A stretch of DNA of 64,000 bases from a bacterium (GTDB lineage: Bacteria; Zhuqueibacterota; QNDG01; JAFGCO01): NCBI GenBank assembly GCA_016930535.1, contig JAFGGN010000046.1, positions 186,001 through 250,000 of the forward strand, given 5' to 3'. The translations under genes were made by a program, and so were the position numbers. Positions 63,857 to 64,000 of this stretch are shown in pieces (position 1 is the stretch's first letter; the number at the start of each line of letters is the position of its first letter). A model generated the notes under the pieces. It saw only the letters and a list, made by a program, of their open reading frames with translations, did no database searches and was not told where the DNA came from.

Positions 63857-64000
63857 CTCGGCATCTCCATTTTACCTGTTTTAAGTTATAACGGCTCGTA
63901 TAAGCGGAAAAACTGTACGAATTCTTAAATTGAAAATGTAATGCCTCAAAAATTAAATATCTTGAAAAAAGGAGCGTTTTTCAATCCGCCTTGATGCGAT

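Overview
The window (about 53% G+C by eye) looks like a chromosomal segment from a non-Bacteroidetes member of the Fibrobacteres-Chlorobi-Bacteroidetes (FCB) superphylum, for example a KSB1-, Calditrichota- or Marinimicrobia-like lineage. Three secreted proteins end in a type IX secretion (T9SS/Por) sorting domain with the YPNPFN motif. There is also a GldA/GldF/GldG-like ABC system with a DUF4340 partner. Shine-Dalgarno sequences are strong (AAGGAGG, GGAGGTG), and the tRNA promoter is the classical TTGACA-17-TATATT type; both argue against Bacteroidetes proper. The exact phylum is inference. I see no phage, insertion sequence, CRISPR array or rRNA.

Layout. 1-5.3 kb (minus): an envelope operon of a TPR/CsgG-like lipoprotein, an outer-membrane barrel, an Ig-like (Big2) protein, a membrane glycosyltransferase-like protein and a beta-propeller protein cut by the window edge. 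5.4-9.3 kb (minus): translation-quality genes (SUI1/eIF1-like, standalone NFACT-R, ArfB) mixed with a DUF4380 protein and an aminotransferase. 9.5-12.7 kb (plus): a small unknown protein, a hybrid histidine kinase and a PhcB-like methyltransferase, a possible signalling cassette. 12.7-17.5 kb (minus): a compact six-gene cluster with a methyltransferase, transglutaminase-like protein, DUF6483 protein, sulfotransferase and MacB/LolD-type exporter. 17.7-22.5 kb (minus): DUF4340, GldG-like, GldF-like and GldA-like genes. 22.9-24.3 kb (plus): an MFS transporter.

24.4-40.9 kb is mostly housekeeping on the minus strand: macro domain, PAP2, tyrS, smpB, tRNA-Leu(CAG, plus strand), polA, a MltD-like transglycosylase, BtpA, gltX, ispF, ispD, queA, ruvB-ruvA-ruvC, a YebC protein and a SPOR lipoprotein. 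Three copies of an unexplained intergenic element (called R2 here) lie between these genes. 41-45.9 kb (plus): an AEC transporter, Zn-ribbon protein, SGNH hydrolase, FemX-like protein, a tiny membrane protein, an ECF sigma factor and a DUF3795 protein.

46-63.9 kb (minus) is an accessory region of secreted and glycan-active proteins: GH5, GH2, a broken GH27, a double-CBM9 T9SS protein, a TlpA-like lipoprotein and several small unknown proteins. It carries at least six copies of a near-perfect palindrome (called R1 here), each 3' of a minus-strand gene. Two genes look damaged. A GH27 alpha-galactosidase has lost its catalytic centre and is frameshifted. A membrane winged-helix protein is split by one in-frame TAG exactly where Gln would be expected. 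GH5, GH2 and GH27 together would suit galactomannan-type substrates, but the GH27 is dead as read.
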